Source: Arthrobacter sp. TPD3018 (GTDB taxonomy: Bacteria > Pseudomonadota > Alphaproteobacteria > Sphingomonadales > Sphingomonadaceae). Taken from it: a stretch of 64,000 nucleotides of DNA. Shown here one piece after another: positions 54,767-63,647 of the stretch. Within the stretch, counting starts at the first letter, position 1; every line of letters starts with the position of its first letter. The notes beneath the pieces were generated by a model. That model was given only the letters and a program-made list of their open reading frames with translations. It did no database searches and had not been told where the DNA came from. The translations under genes were made by a program, and so were the position numbers. The stretch is from NCBI GenBank assembly GCA_003075315.1, contig QDFQ01000001.1, positions 434,001 through 498,000 of the forward strand, read 5' to 3'.

Positions 54767-55780
54767 ATGGGGAAGGCGACGTTTACCGAATGGGCGGGGC
54801 AGGGCGGTGCCGGCTCCTACAGACACCGCGGCCGGGCGATGCTGCTGATCGCCGACACGGACGTAGGCGATGCCGCCGATGCGGCCATCGCCGCCGCCGG
54901 GGGGCGGCCGTTGCGGCGCATCGCTTGGACTGAGGTGGAGGCCGGTCTCGCCGCCGTCGTCGCGGCGCCTGTCGTGCTGGCTGAGGCGGGCGGCGTCGCT
55001 CCTGAACGGCTGGAGCAGGCGCTGCCCGCGCTGTGCCGCTTCCTCGAGGCGATGGAGACGCGCGGCGTCGTCACCTTCGGCCCGGACCAGATCGATCTCG
55101 TCGCCCGCCACCTGATGGATGCCCCCGTCGAATTGCTCTGCGACGCCACCATCCCGCAGCGCGCGCTGGCCCTGGCGCAGGCAGCGCTGCCCCGGGCGCT
55201 GATGCTGAACGACAGCATGCCCGACCGCGTCGAGGATGATCGCCACGCCTACCATCCGCAGGGCTCCGAATCCGACGACCAGCACATCCGGCGGATGGCC
55301 GAAGGGATCGCGCAAATCTCGCGCATCACCGCCGGCCTCCTCTCCCATACCGCGCCGGCGGAGGGTGGCCCGGACGCCCGCGACCTCGCCGACCGCCGCC
55401 GCAGCTTCGCCAGCGAGCCCGCGCCCGGCGGCCAGGTCGTCACGCCGCAGGAGGTGCGCCGTGTGATCCAATTGCGCCAGTCCCGCAGCCGCTTCTTCGG
55501 CCAGTTCATCGGCGAAGGGCTCTTTGAAGACCCGGCGTGGGACATGCTGCTCGACCTGTTCGCCGCCGAACTGGAGGGCAATCGCGTCAGCGTGTCCAGC
55601 CTGTGCATCGCCGCCGGCGTCGCGCCGACCACCGCGCTGCGCTGGATCGCCCGCATGACCGACATGGGCCTGTTCGTCCGCCACCCCGACCCCGTCGACC
55701 GCCGCCGCGCCTTCATGACCCTGTCTTCCCGGGCCAGCGAGGCGATGCGCGCCTATCTGGTCGCAGCGCGGAAGGCGTGA
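54767..55780 (+). CDS. Winged-helix (MarR-like) regulator with N-terminal pseudo-receiver
   Basis: 337 residues. The C-terminal 85 residues form a MarR-type winged helix (VSVSSLCIAAGVAPTTALRW, HPDPVDRRRAFMTLS). The first 135 residues alternate hydrophobic strands and helices (MLLIADTDVGDAADAAIAAA, APVVLAEAGGVAP, RGVVTFGPDQIDLVA) like a CheY receiver, but no phospho-acceptor Asp is present where strand 3 ends. A polar linker (about 135-245) joins them. Target genes unknown; it lies between pntB and tRNA-Val. Confidence 0.75.
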   Translation: MGKATFTEWAGQGGAGSYRHRGRAMLLIADTDVGDAADAAIAAAGGRPLRRIAWTEVEAGLAAVVAAPVVLAEAGGVAPERLEQALPALCRFLEAMETRGVVTFGPDQIDLVARHLMDAPVELLCDATIPQRALALAQAALPRALMLNDSMPDRVEDDRHAYHPQGSESDDQHIRRMAEGIAQISRITAGLLSHTAPAEGGPDARDLADRRRSFASEPAPGGQVVTPQEVRRVIQLRQSRSRFFGQFIGEGLFEDPAWDMLLDLFAAELEGNRVSVSSLCIAAGVAPTTALRWIARMTDMGLFVRHPDPVDRRRAFMTLSSRASEAMRAYLVAARKA

Positions 55781-55838
55781 GTGCGCTTCCCTCTTGCGGT
55801 TCCGCTCCGGCTTTGGCAGGGCGGACATCCCCGAGAGG

Positions 55839-55914
55839 GGGCGCTTAGCTCAGTTGGTAGAGCATCTCGTTTACACCGAGAGGGTCGGCGGTTCGAGCCC
55901 GTCAGCGCCCACCA
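55839..55914 (+). tRNA. tRNA-Val (anticodon UAC)
   Basis: 76-nt cloverleaf: acceptor GGGCGCT/AGCGCCC, D arm GCTC-AGTTGGTA-GAGC, anticodon arm TCTCG-TTTACAC-CGAGA (anticodon TAC), T arm GGCGG-TTCGAGC-CCGTC, encoded CCA. Confidence 0.97.
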
Positions 55915-55925
55915 TCCCCCGATGA

Positions 55926-57683
55926 TCAGGCCTGTGCCGCTCCGAAGTCCGACGGCGTCCGCCGCGGGCCGCCGCTGCCGCGCCGGTTGAGCGCCTGGCG
56001 CACCCGGTCGAGCAATTCGGTGCGACGATAGGGCTTGCTGAGCACGTCGGTGGCGCGCTTGCGCGGGCCGTTGACGACCAATTCCTCGTTATAGCCGGTG
56101 GTCAGCAATACCGAGACGCTGGGATCGCGCTCCATCACCGCATCGGCCAGCATCAGGCCGTTCATGCCGCCCGGCATCACCAGATCGGTGAACAGCAGGT
56201 CGATATGGTTGTCGGGATGGACCTTGTCGAAGGTCTTGAGGCCCTGTTCGCCGCTGATCGCAGTGGTGACGCGATAGCCCGCGCTAGTCAGGATCTCGCT
56301 CGCCACCGCCAGCACCTCGTCATTGTCCTCGACGATCAGCACATGTTCGACATAGCCGCGCGGCTGCGCCGGTGCCGCGTTCAGCGCGTCGACGCTGGCA
56401 TCGGACGTCGCCTCTTCGGTCGGACGTGCGACGGGGAATATCATCATGACGCTGGTGCCGCGACCGTCTTCGCTCTCGATGTCGAGGCGGCCGCCGGACT
56501 GGCGCAGGAAGCCGCTGGCCATGGCGAGGCCGAGGCCAGTCCCCTGACCGACGCCCTTGGTCGTGAAGAACGGTTCGACCGCGCGCTCCAGCACCTCGGG
56601 CGGCATGCCCGTGCCCTCGTCCTTCACCTCGAGCACGACATAGTCGCCGGGCGCGAGCTCGCGCGCGGTTTCGGGCGTGAGCGACAGGCGGCGCGTACCG
56701 ATCGTCACCTCGCCGCCATTGGGCATGGCGTCGCGGGCGTTGTTGACGATGTTGAGCAGCGCCATTTCGAGCTGATCGGGATCGACGACGACGTGCGGCA
56801 GACCCCGGCGCAGGCTGAGATGCAAGTCGACGTATTTCGACACCGAGCTTTCGATCACTTCGCTGAATTCGGTGACGAGGTGGCTGAGGTCGATCGCGCG
56901 CGGTTCGAGGCGTGTCTTGCGGGCGAAGGCGAGCAGCTGGCGGGTGAGCTTGGCGCCGCGTTCGGCGGCCGACTGCGCCGCGGCGACGTAGCGCTTGGCC
57001 TTGTCGCTGTCGGTGACCGCGGACAGCAGGTCGAGGTTGCCGTTCACCACCTGCAGCAGGTTGTTGAAATCGTGGGCGAGGCCGGCGGTGAGCTGGCCGA
57101 TCGATTCCATCTTCTGCGCCTGGCGATAGCTTTGTTCGACGTTGCGGCGGCGCGTGACGTCGAGCTGGCTGGCGAAGAAATAGAGGAGGTTGCCCTCGAC
57201 GTCGTAAACCGGGCCGATGAAGACCGCGTTCCAGAAGGGCGAGCCGTCGCGGCGGTAGTTGAGCAATTCGAGCGCGATCGACTGGCGGGCCTCGATTGCC
57301 TCGCGCAATTCGGCGACGGCGCCGCGATCGGTCTGGGAGCCTTGCAGGAAGCGGCAGTTGCGGCCCAGCACCTCGGCTTCCTCATAGCCGGTGAGGTCGA
57401 GGAACGCTTTGTTCGCGAAGGCGATCGGATTGTCGGGCGCGTTCGGATCGGTCAGGATCATCGGCATCCGCGTCATCTCGATCGCGGCGAAGAAGACGTT
57501 GCCGCGATCGTCGAGGCCGGGGCGCGTAATCGTGCTTTCGCGCCAGTGATGCAGACCGGGGCGGCCGATCGGATCGTCGTGCCCGCTGTCGATCGTGCCC
57601 GCGGAGGGAACCCCGGTCGCCTGTCCGATCAGTGGCGCGTCGGACGCGGTGCGCTGGGTGTCGTCATCCATGGATTCGGGCAT
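55926..57683 (-). CDS. LOV-domain hybrid histidine kinase with receiver
   Basis: 585 residues. The N-terminal PAS domain carries the LOV core GRNCRFLQG with photoactive Cys C110, so it should bind flavin and sense blue light. Then come a dimerisation/phospho-His helix (LTAGLAHDFNNLLQ, H204), an ATPase domain (N box NIVNNARDAMPNGG, DEGTGM, GTGLGLAMASG) and a C-terminal receiver with D500 (LLFTDLVMPGG). Likely cytosolic. Starts are ambiguous: ATG 57683 or 57671; a TTG at 57707 is weak. Confidence 0.9.
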   Translation of the reverse strand: MPESMDDDTQRTASDAPLIGQATGVPSAGTIDSGHDDPIGRPGLHHWRESTITRPGLDDRGNVFFAAIEMTRMPMILTDPNAPDNPIAFANKAFLDLTGYEEAEVLGRNCRFLQGSQTDRGAVAELREAIEARQSIALELLNYRRDGSPFWNAVFIGPVYDVEGNLLYFFASQLDVTRRRNVEQSYRQAQKMESIGQLTAGLAHDFNNLLQVVNGNLDLLSAVTDSDKAKRYVAAAQSAAERGAKLTRQLLAFARKTRLEPRAIDLSHLVTEFSEVIESSVSKYVDLHLSLRRGLPHVVVDPDQLEMALLNIVNNARDAMPNGGEVTIGTRRLSLTPETARELAPGDYVVLEVKDEGTGMPPEVLERAVEPFFTTKGVGQGTGLGLAMASGFLRQSGGRLDIESEDGRGTSVMMIFPVARPTEEATSDASVDALNAAPAQPRGYVEHVLIVEDNDEVLAVASEILTSAGYRVTTAISGEQGLKTFDKVHPDNHIDLLFTDLVMPGGMNGLMLADAVMERDPSVSVLLTTGYNEELVVNGPRKRATDVLSKPYRRTELLDRVRQALNRRGSGGPRRTPSDFGAAQA

Positions 57684-57737
57684 GCCGCAGGGAACGCCGA
57701 CGCGCAAGTCGCGACCGTACCGGCATTATTTTACCCG

Positions 57738-58481
57738 TCATGAGCGATCGCCGCCCTCGTCGCGATATTTGATCTCCAGATAGCGGCCGCGCGTGGACAG
57801 GTTGTCGAGGTCGCTCTGCGCCAGCCGCGCGGTCATGTCGGCGATCTCCTGCTCGATCAGCCTGAGGCCGGCGACGAGTTCCGCATCCGGCGTACGGCCG
57901 TTGCGTTCGACGCGGCGGAGCGGTTCGGGGACGCGCGCATAATCGGTGACGAAGGCGGGCAGCTGTTCGCCGATCAGGCGGCGGACCTCATAGGCCTCTT
58001 CCTCGCGGCCATCGAGCCGGCCGAGCTGCGGCGACAGCGTTTCGAGCCGGACGCCGATCTGGTCGACCAGCCCGCGCGCCGGAGCCGGCAGCATCGGGCG
58101 CTGCGCATCGAGCCAGCGTTCGGTCTTGGCGGGCAAAGTCTTGATGTCGGTTTCGCGCAACACCCTTTCGCTCGGCGCGCGGGCGGCCGGCGCGATGGCG
58201 ATCGCGATCGTCACCGCCGCCATCAGCAGCAGGACGGCGAGGCCGCCGAACAGGCCGAGCGGCACGACCATCCCCGCCACCGCGGCGGCGATCAGGATGA
58301 TCGCATTGACGGCGCAGATGATCGCGAAGCGCGTGCCGACACCCACCGCCTTGCGTTTCAGGCGCTTGCCATGCGCGCGATACACCGTGCCGAGCTTTTC
58401 GGTGACCGGCCCGCGATATTCCTCGCTGATCCGGGCCATCGTCGCGCGGGCGCGGGCGATCTGTTCGTCGACCTCACTCAT
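57738..58481 (-). CDS. Putative XpaC-like membrane protein, operon with telA
   Basis: 247 residues: basic coiled start, two close transmembrane helices (about 50-95, FAIICAVNAIILIAAAVAGM and VVPLGLFGGLAVLLLMAAVT) and a helical cytosolic domain (SERVLRETDIKTLPAKTERWL, VTDYARVPEPLRRV). It sits 6 nt after telA. The telA-xpaC pairing is common in bacteria, and the layout fits XpaC (5-bromo-4-chloroindolyl phosphate hydrolysis protein), but sequence support is weak. Function not known. Confidence 0.6.
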   Translation of the reverse strand: MSEVDEQIARARATMARISEEYRGPVTEKLGTVYRAHGKRLKRKAVGVGTRFAIICAVNAIILIAAAVAGMVVPLGLFGGLAVLLLMAAVTIAIAIAPAARAPSERVLRETDIKTLPAKTERWLDAQRPMLPAPARGLVDQIGVRLETLSPQLGRLDGREEEAYEVRRLIGEQLPAFVTDYARVPEPLRRVERNGRTPDAELVAGLRLIEQEIADMTARLAQSDLDNLSTRGRYLEIKYRDEGGDRS

Positions 58482-58487
58482 GATCGG

Positions 58488-59705
58488 TTACAGCGACTCC
58501 AGGCGATAGCTGTCGGCCGAGGGACCCTTCAGCGCACCCTGCGCGGCGCCTTCCGCACGCGCGATATAGCCCTTCGACTTTTCGACCTCGCTGCCGAGCG
58601 CGGTGACGGTCGTCTTCATCGAATCGAGTGCCTTCAGCTTGAACGTGTCGATCGCATCCATCGTGTCGTAGATGTTCTGGAAGGCGCGTTGCAGCGTTTC
58701 CAGCGGGATGGTGGAGGCCGCGGCCTGTTCGTGGATCGCGGCGGTGTTGCTGCGCAGCAGCTTCCCGGTCGAATCGATGATGTTGGCGGTGGTCGTGTTG
58801 AGCTGGGTGATCGATTCCAAAACCAGCTTCTGGTTGGTCAGTGCCTGTGCCACCGTCACCGCGGTGCGTAGCGCCGAGACGGTGGTGGTGCTGGCGCGAT
58901 CGACGCCCTTCACCAGCTCGACGTTGTTCTTCTTGACGAGATCGAGCGCGAGATAGCCTTGTACCGTCACCGCCATCTGCGTCAGTAGATCCTGCGTGCG
59001 CTGGCGCGTGTAGAAGAGCGCGGTTTCGCGGATCGCCTTCGCCTTGGCGGGATCGGTGTGGTCGAGGTCGGCCGCCGTTTCCTCCAGCTTGGCGTCCATC
59101 GCCTTGCTGAGGTGGATCATCTGTTCGAGGCGGCCCATCGCGCCCCACAGATTGGCGCGTTCGGTATCGATCGCGGCATTGTCCATCAGCAGTTCGTCCT
59201 TGCCGCTGGCAAGGTTCTTCAGGATCGCGCTGATGTGCGTCTGCGACGACTGATAGCTTTCGAAATAGTCGCGCATCTTCGACCCGAAGGGAATGATGCC
59301 GAAGATCTTCTTCGGCCCGCTGAGCGCGCCCTTGCGGCCGGGATCGAGGTCTTCAATCACGCGGCGCAGCTGTGCGAGGTCGGCGCCGACGCCGCTCTCC
59401 TTGTCCATGGCGCGGATCGGCCGATCGAGGAAGCGGTTCGACTGGCCCGCCGCCTCGCGGATTTCCTTCGCGCCCATTGCGGTGATCGCATCGACGCGCT
59501 TGCCGAATTCGGGGCTGTTGACGTCTTCGGCGACGAGATCGCGGACGAAGGTATCGACGCGCGCTTCGAGCTGCGTCTTCTTGGTATCGTCGATCGGCAC
59601 GAGCCCGGCGGCGCGCTCGGCCTGAACGGTCGGCACGGGATCGGGCGGGGTAAGCACCAGCCCCGGTTGCGTAGGTGCGCTCAGCGTATCGGCGCTCGTC
59701 GCCAT
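58488..59705 (-). CDS. TelA-family toxic anion resistance protein
   Basis: 405 residues, mostly long helices. Family motifs FGIIPFGSKMRDYFESYQSS, RTQDLLTQMAVTVQGYLAL and NQKLVLESITQLNTTTANII are clear. TelA/KlaA proteins are linked to tellurite and other toxic-anion or cell-envelope stress tolerance by an unknown mechanism. GGAGGA lies 5 nt before ATG 59705; ATG 59708 is also possible. First gene of the pair with the XpaC-like gene. Confidence 0.9.
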   Translation of the reverse strand: MATSADTLSAPTQPGLVLTPPDPVPTVQAERAAGLVPIDDTKKTQLEARVDTFVRDLVAEDVNSPEFGKRVDAITAMGAKEIREAAGQSNRFLDRPIRAMDKESGVGADLAQLRRVIEDLDPGRKGALSGPKKIFGIIPFGSKMRDYFESYQSSQTHISAILKNLASGKDELLMDNAAIDTERANLWGAMGRLEQMIHLSKAMDAKLEETAADLDHTDPAKAKAIRETALFYTRQRTQDLLTQMAVTVQGYLALDLVKKNNVELVKGVDRASTTTVSALRTAVTVAQALTNQKLVLESITQLNTTTANIIDSTGKLLRSNTAAIHEQAAASTIPLETLQRAFQNIYDTMDAIDTFKLKALDSMKTTVTALGSEVEKSKGYIARAEGAAQGALKGPSADSYRLESL

Positions 59706-59823
59706 CATCGTCCTCCAGCGGGCATCGGCCCGTTGCCCCGCAATGTGCCGGTTGCGGGGGCGGGGTTCAAGTGTGTCATTTGAATAATACGCTGGAGCGC
59801 GGTGGCGGGGGTGATTCGGGCTG

Positions 59824-59953
59824 CGGAAGTGGACGAAGTGGACGGTACGTTACGTCCCGAAACGCCACCCGTGCTGCGCCTGCCGGCCGAGGGCGGGGCG
59901 AGGGTTGGCGTGGCCATCGCGGGACTATAGCGGATCGGGGGCCTGTAGGACAG
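59824..59953 (-). repeat. Dispersed CTGTCCTACA/GTCCACTT element, copy C (inverted)
   Basis: On the minus strand it begins CTGTCCTACAGGC (59953-59941), has CTATAGT 17 nt after CTGTCC, and ends with the 34-nt block 59857-59824 containing GTACCGTCCACTTCGTCC. The rest of 59706-60015 carries no gene. Confidence 0.8.
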
Positions 59954-60015
59954 AGGCGTGTTCGACTGGTGGGCTACTCCAGAGAAGTGAGACTAGATTC
60001 GTCGACTTACGGACA

Positions 60016-60414
60016 TTAGGTCGTCACCCGTTCCCAAAAAACGTTGGCAACCAAGATCACGCAGATCGCGGCTCCAAACGCTCCAAGCACTTGCAGTGAG
60101 GATGTGAATAACGCCTTTGCTGACATTGGCGCGTCAAGGCCTAGCCATTCGAGTAGCCTGTATCCGAGCGCGCCCATGCCGGCGACCGTTGCCAACGAGA
60201 GCATATACGCCAGAGTGCCGGCACGACTTGCCCGAGCAAGCAAGAAGGCAGCAATTATGGCCGTGAGCAGACAGGCCACGGCCCACCCGAATACCTCGGC
60301 AAAACCACGCCAACCCTTCGGGCCGATGCCGTCGGTTAGTCCAGCGAAGCCGATGACAGCTGCCGGAAGGGCGGCCATGCAGCCGATACCTTGATGCACA
60401 CCGTTTCGCTGCAT
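60016..60414 (-). CDS. Hypothetical four-helix membrane protein
   Basis: 132 residues with about four hydrophobic stretches (AALPAAVIGFAGL; AVACLLTAIIAAFLLA; AYMLSLATVAGMGALGY; VLGAFGAAICVILVANV). I do not recognise a family. The region is less GC-rich than the rest of the window, consistent with recent acquisition. An overlapping plus-strand frame exists, but only this strand gives a coherent membrane protein. No clear ribosome site. Confidence 0.5.
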   Translation of the reverse strand: MQRNGVHQGIGCMAALPAAVIGFAGLTDGIGPKGWRGFAEVFGWAVACLLTAIIAAFLLARASRAGTLAYMLSLATVAGMGALGYRLLEWLGLDAPMSAKALFTSSLQVLGAFGAAICVILVANVFWERVTT

Positions 60415-60542
60415 TGCGCGTTCCCCTCTAGCATTCTGAGAACGCCTACACCTATCGGAACGCGGTGCAGATTACGTGAAGGCATCGTCCGCTTTCCACG
60501 CAAAGCGGTCATTAGGTGAGGGCCCGTCGGAGCCTCGGGCGT

Positions 60543-60570
60543 TTGGGCTGCGGGTGCTCCGTGGTATATA
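60543..60570 (+). promoter_or_regulatory. Candidate promoter of the vapB-like gene
   Basis: TTGGGC (60543-60548) and TATATA (60565-60570), 16 nt apart, 25 nt before the TTG start. The -10 stands out in GC-rich DNA; experimental support absent. Confidence 0.45.
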
Positions 60571-60595
60571 CATGGCGCATCCTCAGGAGGGTGAT

Positions 60596-60850
60596 TTGGC
60601 AGAACCGGCGACTAATCGTACTGTTCGGGTGGCGAAGCTCTTTCGCAATAACTGCAGCCATGCGGTCCGCATCTCAGCGGAGTCCGAGTGTTCCGACGGT
60701 CGAGCGCCTATTCAAAAGGACGGCGACCGGCTCAGCATCAAGCCGGAATTCCGGTCGCGCCTGATCGATACGCTGCGAGGTCTGGCGCCGCTCGATCCCG
60801 AAGACGCGTTTCCGGACGATCTGCATGATTGTTTGCTGTCGCTTCGGTGA
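60596..60850 (+). CDS. VapB-like AbrB-fold antitoxin, orphan
   Basis: 84 residues from a TTG start with a consensus AGGAGG (60585-60590) 5 nt ahead. The N-terminal swapped-hairpin motif VRVAKLFRNNCSHAVRIS matches VapB/MazE antitoxins, whose usual form is KLFxNGRSQAVRLP; here RSQ reads CSH. The tail LAPLDPEDAFPDDL resembles VapB toxin-binding tails. No PIN-domain toxin gene follows; the next gene encodes a membrane protein. It may be a remnant or act in trans. Confidence 0.7.
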   Translation: MAEPATNRTVRVAKLFRNNCSHAVRISAESECSDGRAPIQKDGDRLSIKPEFRSRLIDTLRGLAPLDPEDAFPDDLHDCLLSLR

Positions 60851-60884
60851 ATGCGCAGCCGGGATCGTGACGGGGGGGATAGGC

Positions 60885-61226
60885 ATGGAAACGAGGACGG
60901 CGCTGAAGTGTGGCGGAGCGATGTTGGCGTTCAGTCTGATGTTGCTCGCCGCTGCCTGGCGGGTCTGGTTGCACATTCCGCACGTCGCGGATCTGTACAA
61001 CGTGGTCTATGACAACAGTCGGCCGGCAAAACCCGAAGATAGTACGACCTTTCTATTCGTGTTTCCGCTGTTTTGTTGCGCGGGCAGCTTGAGCATGCCG
61101 ATCAGCGCATGGAGGGGAGTCCCATTTCGTGGCTCCAAGCTCGTCATCCCCTTCCTCGTCTTTGGCATATTCGCGTGTGGATCGATCCTTAGGACGGTGA
61201 CGGTCGCGCGCTACTACGGCGTCTGA
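60885..61226 (+). CDS. Hypothetical membrane protein
   Basis: 113 residues from ATG 60885, after GGGGGGATAGG. Three hydrophobic helices (AMLAFSLMLLAAAWRVWL; FLFVFPLFCCAGSLSM; VIPFLVFGIFACGSIL). No family recognised. It is 34 nt after the antitoxin-like gene, within the less GC-rich islet. Confidence 0.55.
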   Translation: METRTALKCGGAMLAFSLMLLAAAWRVWLHIPHVADLYNVVYDNSRPAKPEDSTTFLFVFPLFCCAGSLSMPISAWRGVPFRGSKLVIPFLVFGIFACGSILRTVTVARYYGV

Positions 61227-61319
61227 ACCTCGGGCGGGACTGGGTTTCCCCGCCCCCCTTCCCGCGACGCAACATTTCGGCTATGGGCGCCCGCGATACC
61301 CTATAGATCAGGAATTCCC

Positions 61320-63161
61320 ATGAGCCTCCGCAACGTGGCGATCATCGCGCACGTCGATCACGGCAAGACGACGCTGGTCGATCAGCTCTTCCGCCAGTCC
61401 GGCACCTTCCGCGACAACCAGCGCGTGGAAGAGCGCGCGATGGATTCGAACGACCTCGAAAAGGAGCGCGGGATCACCATTCTCGCCAAGCCGACCTCGG
61501 TCGACTGGGCGCCTCCCGGTGGCGGCGAGACCGTTCGCATCAACATCGTCGACACGCCTGGCCACGCCGACTTCGGTGGTGAGGTGGAGCGCATTCTGTC
61601 GATGGTCGACGGCGTCGTGCTGCTGGTGGATTCGTCGGAAGGCGCGATGCCGCAGACGAAGTTCGTGACCGGCAAGGCGCTGGCGCTGGGCCTGAAGCCG
61701 ATCGTCGTCGTCAACAAGGTCGACCGCCCCGACGCGCGCATCCAGGAAGTGCTGGACGAGGTGTTCGACCTGTTCGTGTCGCTGGACGCGAATGACGAGC
61801 AGCTCGACTTCCCGGTGCTCTATGCCTCGGGCCGCAACGGCTATGCCTCGACCGACATGGACGCGCGCGAAGGCACGCTGATCCCGATGTTCGAGACGAT
61901 CGTCAACCACGTGCCGCCGCCCAACCTCGACAAGGACGCGCCGTTCACCTTCCTGGTGACGCTGCTCGACCGTGACAACTTCCTGGGCCGCATCCTGACC
62001 GGCCGCGTCAATTCGGGCACGGTGAAGACCAACCAGGCGATCCACGCGCTCGACGCCGATGGCAATATCATCGAGACGGGCCGCGCGTCCAAGATCCTGT
62101 CGTTCCGCGGCCTCGACCGCGTGCCGGTGGACGAGGCGAGCGCTGGCGACATCATCAGCCTCGCCGGCCTGACCGTCGCGACCGTCGCCAACACGATCGC
62201 CGACACGACCGTCAGCGAGCCGCTGCACGCGCAGCCGATCGATCCGCCGACGCTGTCGATGCGCTTTGCCGTGAACGATTCGCCGATGGCGGGTCGCGAG
62301 GGCAGCAAGGTGACGAGCCGCATGATCCGCGACCGCCTGTTCCGCGAGGCGGAATCGAACGTCGCCGTGAAGGTGACCGAAGCTGCCGACCGCGACAGCT
62401 TCGAGGTCGCCGGCCGCGGCGAGCTTCAGCTCGGCGTGCTGATCGAGACGATGCGCCGCGAGGGCTTTGAGCTGGGCATCAGCCGCCCGCGCGTGCTGTT
62501 CGGCGAGGACGAGGACGGCAAGAAGACCGAGCCGTACGAAACCGTCATCATCGACGTGGACGAAGAGCATTCGGGCACCGTCGTCGAGAAGATGAACCTG
62601 CGTAAGGCGGAACTGACCGACATGCGTCCGTCGACCGGCGGCAAGACGCGCATCACCTTCTCCGCGCCGTCGCGCGGCATGATCGGCTACCATGGCGAGT
62701 TCTTGTCGGACACGCGTGGCACCGGCATCATGAACCGGCTGTTCGAGCGTTATGGTCCGCACAAGGGCCAGATTGAAGGCCGCAAGAACGGCGTGCTGAT
62801 CTCGAACGGGGCTGGCGAAGCGAACAGCTATGCGCTCGGCCCGCTCGAGGATCGCGGCATCCTGTTCGTCGGCCACGGCGAGGCGCTGTACGAAGGCATG
62901 ATCATCGGCGAGAACGCCAAGACGGATGACCTGGAGGTCAATCCGATGAAGGCGAAGCAGCTGACGAACTTCCGCGCCTCGGGCGGCAAGGACGATGCGA
63001 TCCGCCTGACCCCGCCGAAGAAGATGACGCTGGAACAGGCGATCGCGTACATCGACGACGACGAGATGGTCGAGGTGACGCCGAAGTCGATCCGCCTGCG
63101 CAAGCGCCACCTGGATCCGCACGAGCGCAAGAAGGCGTCGCGCGCCAAGATGGCGGCGTAA
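61320..63161 (+). CDS. typA: Translational GTPase TypA/BipA
   Basis: 613 residues. G1 [15 protein letters not shown]2/switch [13 protein letters not shown]3 [14 protein letters not shown] and G4 NKVDRPDAR are intact, followed by EF-G-like domains and the TypA C-terminal domain ([20 protein letters not shown]). Ribosome-associated GTPase supporting 50S assembly and stress growth. Starts [11 protein letters not shown]; followed by a strong terminator at 63188. Confidence 0.97.
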   Translation: MSLRNVAIIAHVDHGKTTLVDQLFRQSGTFRDNQRVEERAMDSNDLEKERGITILAKPTSVDWAPPGGGETVRINIVDTPGHADFGGEVERILSMVDGVVLLVDSSEGAMPQTKFVTGKALALGLKPIVVVNKVDRPDARIQEVLDEVFDLFVSLDANDEQLDFPVLYASGRNGYASTDMDAREGTLIPMFETIVNHVPPPNLDKDAPFTFLVTLLDRDNFLGRILTGRVNSGTVKTNQAIHALDADGNIIETGRASKILSFRGLDRVPVDEASAGDIISLAGLTVATVANTIADTTVSEPLHAQPIDPPTLSMRFAVNDSPMAGREGSKVTSRMIRDRLFREAESNVAVKVTEAADRDSFEVAGRGELQLGVLIETMRREGFELGISRPRVLFGEDEDGKKTEPYETVIIDVDEEHSGTVVEKMNLRKAELTDMRPSTGGKTRITFSAPSRGMIGYHGEFLSDTRGTGIMNRLFERYGPHKGQIEGRKNGVLISNGAGEANSYALGPLEDRGILFVGHGEALYEGMIIGENAKTDDLEVNPMKAKQLTNFRASGGKDDAIRLTPPKKMTLEQAIAYIDDDEMVEVTPKSIRLRKRHLDPHERKKASRAKMAA

Positions 63162-63187
63162 GGCTTTCAGGCTTTGGTTCGAGGAGG

Positions 63188-63220
63188 GGGCGTCCGAGCG
63201 ATCGGGCGCCCTCTTTTTTT
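63188..63220 (+). terminator. Intrinsic terminator of typA
   Basis: GGGCGTCCGA (63188-63197), loop GCGA, TCGGGCGCCC (63202-63211), one G-U pair, then TCTTTTTTT. A textbook rho-independent terminator 27 nt after the typA stop. Confidence 0.9.
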
Positions 63221-63257
63221 GCGCGGTGGGGCGGGCGGGCCGGTGTCCTATCTACTC

Positions 63258-63339
63258 CGTCACCCCGGGCTTGACCCGGGGTCCCGCTTTTGGGCGTGGC
63301 GGAGAAGAAGCGGGACCCCGGGCCAAGCCCGGGGTGACG
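63258..63339. repeat. REP-like palindrome pair (GGGCTTGACCC type)
   Basis: Arms CGTCACCCCGGGCTTGACCC and GGCCAAGCCCGGGGTGACG, with GGGGTCCCGCTT/AAGCGGGACCCC inside. Same subtype as 53053-53136. Confidence 0.85.
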
Positions 63340-63353
63340 GGGGGCGGGCGAGG

Positions 63354-63432
63354 CACAGAAAAAGGGCGGTGCCTTGCGGTGCCGTCTCCTGCCGTCAGAG
63401 GCGATCGCTTATCGGACGTGGGCGCTCACCGA
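63354..63432 (-). repeat. Duplicate of a receptor-gene 3' end and terminator
   Basis: About 79 nt matching 63592-63671 in order: CACAGAAAAAGGGCGGTGCC, GTGCCGTCTC, TGCCGTC, CGATCGCTTA and CGCTCACCGA. In the other copy these are the terminator and last codons of the TonB-dependent receptor gene. It looks like the relic of a second, lost receptor gene end. Confidence 0.65.
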
Positions 63433-63461
63433 TGGGGCGGGTGGCAGGTGTCCCGACCTTC

Positions 63462-63568
63462 CGTCACCCCGGAACAGGTCCGGGGTCCACTATACGGCGA
63501 TTGGGTGTTTTGCGCCTCTTGCCGCCCCCTAGCGGCCCGGTGGACCCCGGAACGAGTCCGGGGTGACG
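63462..63568. repeat. REP-like palindrome pair (CCGGAACAGGTCCGG type)
   Basis: Arms CGTCACCCCGGAACAGGTCC and GGAACGAGTCCGGGGTGACG around a 50-nt spacer, same subtype as 33793-33900. 63162-63647 holds terminator, two such pairs and the duplicated gene end, but no gene. Confidence 0.85.
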
Positions 63569-63595
63569 GCGTGGTTGGGGCGACGGCGGGGCACG

Positions 63596-63629
63596 AAAAA
63601 AGGGGCGGCGCCGTGTGGTGCCGCCCCTT
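63596..63629 (-). terminator. Intrinsic terminator of the TonB-dependent receptor gene
   Basis: On the minus strand GGGGCGGCACC pairs with GGCGCCGCCCC (one G-U pair) around a 4-nt loop, followed by TTTTTT (63601-63596). Lies 19 nt after the receptor stop. Confidence 0.85.
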
Positions 63630-63647
63630 GCCGTCGGTAACGATCGC

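Noticed and set aside
60044..60394. Plus-strand frame of 116 codons in the islet
   Set aside because: Opposite the membrane protein at 60016-60414; only the minus-strand frame gives coherent transmembrane helices.
60885..61226. VapC toxin for the VapB-like gene
   Set aside because: The protein has three membrane helices and no PIN-domain acidic residues.
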